A DNA stretch of 64,000 nucleotides from Streptomyces sp. Root1304 (GTDB taxonomy: Bacteria > Actinomycetota > Actinomycetes > Streptomycetales > Streptomycetaceae): positions 42,678 through 106,677 of the forward strand of contig NZ_LMEP01000024.1 of NCBI RefSeq assembly GCF_001426405.1. Reading direction: 5' to 3'. Below are positions 63,113-64,000 of this stretch, piece after piece. Both the position numbers and the translations under genes were made by a program. Position 1 is the first letter of the stretch, and each line of letters starts with the position of its first letter. The notes below the pieces were generated by a model that was not told where the DNA came from, searched no databases, and saw only the letters and a program-made list of their open reading frames with translations.

Positions 63113-63508
63113 CGTATCTCCGGAGCCTCCGGCCGGTGCGCGTACGCGAAAGGCCCCGGCGGCGCTCAGGGCGCGTACCGGGGCCGTCTCCGTGGGGACG
63201 GAAGCTTGGCCGGGGGGAGCGGCATCGGGGGGACAAGCCGCTCCCCCCGATGAGAACCGGGCCCGACAAGTCCTGCGCCGCAGTCAGGGGGGAAGCTCGC
63301 GGCGCGGACCCCGCAGTGCGGGCCGGTTCCAGGAGCCCTTCGGATTCCTGCCAGATCCTCCGGGCTCGACATCCATACTGCTCTGCCGTCACCCTTCCGG
63401 GGGGCGGCAAAAGGCCTCGGTCTCAGGGTCCTTGGTCCATAAAGCCTCGGTTAGGCTGGCGCGGTCGTACGGGCGGGGACACAGGCGGGGGAACAGGGGA
63501 GCGGGCAG
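63113..63508. other. Gene-free, highly structured region
   Basis: 396 nt without a supported open frame. It holds a GGCCCCGG/CCGGGGCC hairpin (63152-63185), two mutually exclusive perfect stems (63212-63252) and a nested two-helix fold (63255-63331), followed by a plain stretch that should contain the promoter of the small membrane protein gene. Confidence 0.6.
63212..63331 (+). ncRNA. Candidate structured RNA with alternative hairpins
   Basis: Stem A pairs GGGGGGAGCGGC (63212-63223) with 63237-63248. Stem B pairs CATCGGGGGGA (63223-63233) with 63242-63252 and shares TCCCCCC with stem A. Further on, GAACCGG-CCCG pairs with CGGGCCGGTTC (one bulge), enclosing GTCC-T-GCGCCGC paired to GCGGCGC-GGAC. 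The strand is assumed to be plus because of the downstream gene. Confidence 0.35.
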
Positions 63509-63673
63509 ATGGCGCAAGCGAAGAAGGTCGCGCTGTACGCGGTCGTGGTCTTTGTGCTGTACACGATCGTCACGTCCCCCTCGCGGGCCGCCGACCTCGT
63601 GCAGGTAGGGTTCGAGGGCATTTCCAGCGCCGCCCAGGGTGTCGGCGAGTTCATGACCGAACTCATCAACTAG
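63509..63673 (+). CDS. Small conserved membrane protein
   Basis: A 54-residue single-pass protein: MAQAKK, a hydrophobic helix VALYAVVVFVLYTIV, then an amphipathic tail (SRAADLVQVGFEGISSAAQGVGEFMTELIN). Function unknown. ATG 63509 follows an AGGGGAG-type ribosome site. It ends 9 nt before the Dabb gene start. Confidence 0.75.
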   Translation: MAQAKKVALYAVVVFVLYTIVTSPSRAADLVQVGFEGISSAAQGVGEFMTELIN

Positions 63674-63682
63674 GAGCCCTCC

Positions 63683-63976
63683 GTGATCCGCCATCTGGTC
63701 CTGTTCAAGCTCAACGACGGCGTCTCCCGCGACGAGCCCCGTGTCGTCGCCGGCGTCGAGGCGTTCCGCGCGCTCGGCGGCCAGATCCCGGAGCTGCGCT
63801 TCTGGGAGTGCGACTGGAACATCACCGACCGGCCGATCGCGTACGACTTCGCCATCAACTCGGCCGTCGAGGACACCGACGCGCTCCAGCGCTACCTGGA
63901 CCACCCCGCGCACCAGGCGGGTGTCGCCCAGTGGCGCGAGTTCGCCACCTGGGTGATCGCGGACTACGCGTTCTAG
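63683..63976 (+). CDS. Dabb (stress-responsive A/B barrel) protein
   Basis: A 97-residue dimeric alpha/beta-barrel protein: MIRHLVLFKLNDGVS, a central RFWECDWN and YDFAINSAVEDTDALQRYLDHPAHQ. Function in bacteria is mostly unknown; relatives act as cyclases or stress proteins. GTG 63683 has AGGAG 7 nt upstream and is closely linked to the small membrane protein gene. Confidence 0.88.
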   Translation: MIRHLVLFKLNDGVSRDEPRVVAGVEAFRALGGQIPELRFWECDWNITDRPIAYDFAINSAVEDTDALQRYLDHPAHQAGVAQWREFATWVIADYAF

Positions 63977-64000
63977 CTCTCGGGCGTCCCCAGGACGCCG

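Noticed and set aside
63253..63345. Possible cobalamin riboswitch
   Set aside because: CCCCGCAGTG and CCAGGAG segments are reminiscent of B12-box parts, but order, spacing and the downstream gene do not fit.

Overview
The window is a GC-rich actinobacterial chromosome segment, almost certainly from a Streptomyces. The basis is a BldC developmental regulator identical, as far as I remember it, to the S. coelicolor protein, a valine dehydrogenase, an Lsr2 paralogue, a PurF with the actinobacterial propeptide, tRNA genes without an encoded CCA, frequent GTG starts and very high third-position GC. From memory the gene order follows the conserved core stretch of S. coelicolor running from about SCO4096 down to SCO4037. 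There is no phage, plasmid, transposon or CRISPR array; the window is core chromosome with accessory islets.

Layout. 1-12.5 kb: a DEAD-box RNA helicase (cut by the left edge), a lipoprotein, a zincin, a tRNA-Glu/Asp/Phe cluster, a DsbA-like/CcdA-like envelope redox pair, HrpA helicase, a second tRNA-Asp, bldC with a long leader region, and a conserved gene broken by a one-base frameshift. 12.5-23.6 kb: vdh, a DUF3073 protein and two purine clusters on the minus strand (purF-purM and purS-purQ-purL) separated by a META-domain lipoprotein, a mycothiol-type DinB-fold enzyme and a SnoaL-like protein; then the Lsr2 paralogue. 23.7-28 kb: three tRNA-Gly genes (one with a strongly aberrant T arm) flanking an ABC exporter plus two-component system operon. 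28-37.3 kb: purC, a dimethylformamidase-like protein, a large membrane protein resembling a dead M48 peptidase, purD, dnaX, the SRP RNA and tRNA-Ser(GGA). So six pur loci lie within 22 kb, all on the minus strand but in separate units.

37.3-49 kb is the most accessory part: two small secreted proteins, a LolD/FtsX-type ABC transporter whose permease looks compositionally mosaic, hydrolase, aldo/keto reductase, an AlkZ-like winged-helix protein, MarC, YciI, and a TerD domain fused to a predicted PD-(D/E)XK nuclease. 49-54 kb: an MFS exporter and its divergent TetR repressor with a clear operator, then a sulfur/persulfide module (rhodanese, CsoR/CstR-type sensor, TauE/SafE permease) marked by three copies of the same GC-rich palindrome. 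54-64 kb: two alpha/beta hydrolases, a HhH-GPD repair protein, an M28 aminopeptidase, a HerA-like ATPase, LytR_C protein, upp, tadA with its partner gene, tRNA-Ser(CGA), a highly structured gene-free stretch, a small membrane protein and a Dabb protein.

Most worth following up: the aberrant tRNA-Gly(UCC), the TerD-nuclease fusion, the structured region with mutually exclusive hairpins near 63.2 kb, the CstR-like regulon, the pseudo-M48 protein and repeated short duplications of gene 3' ends.
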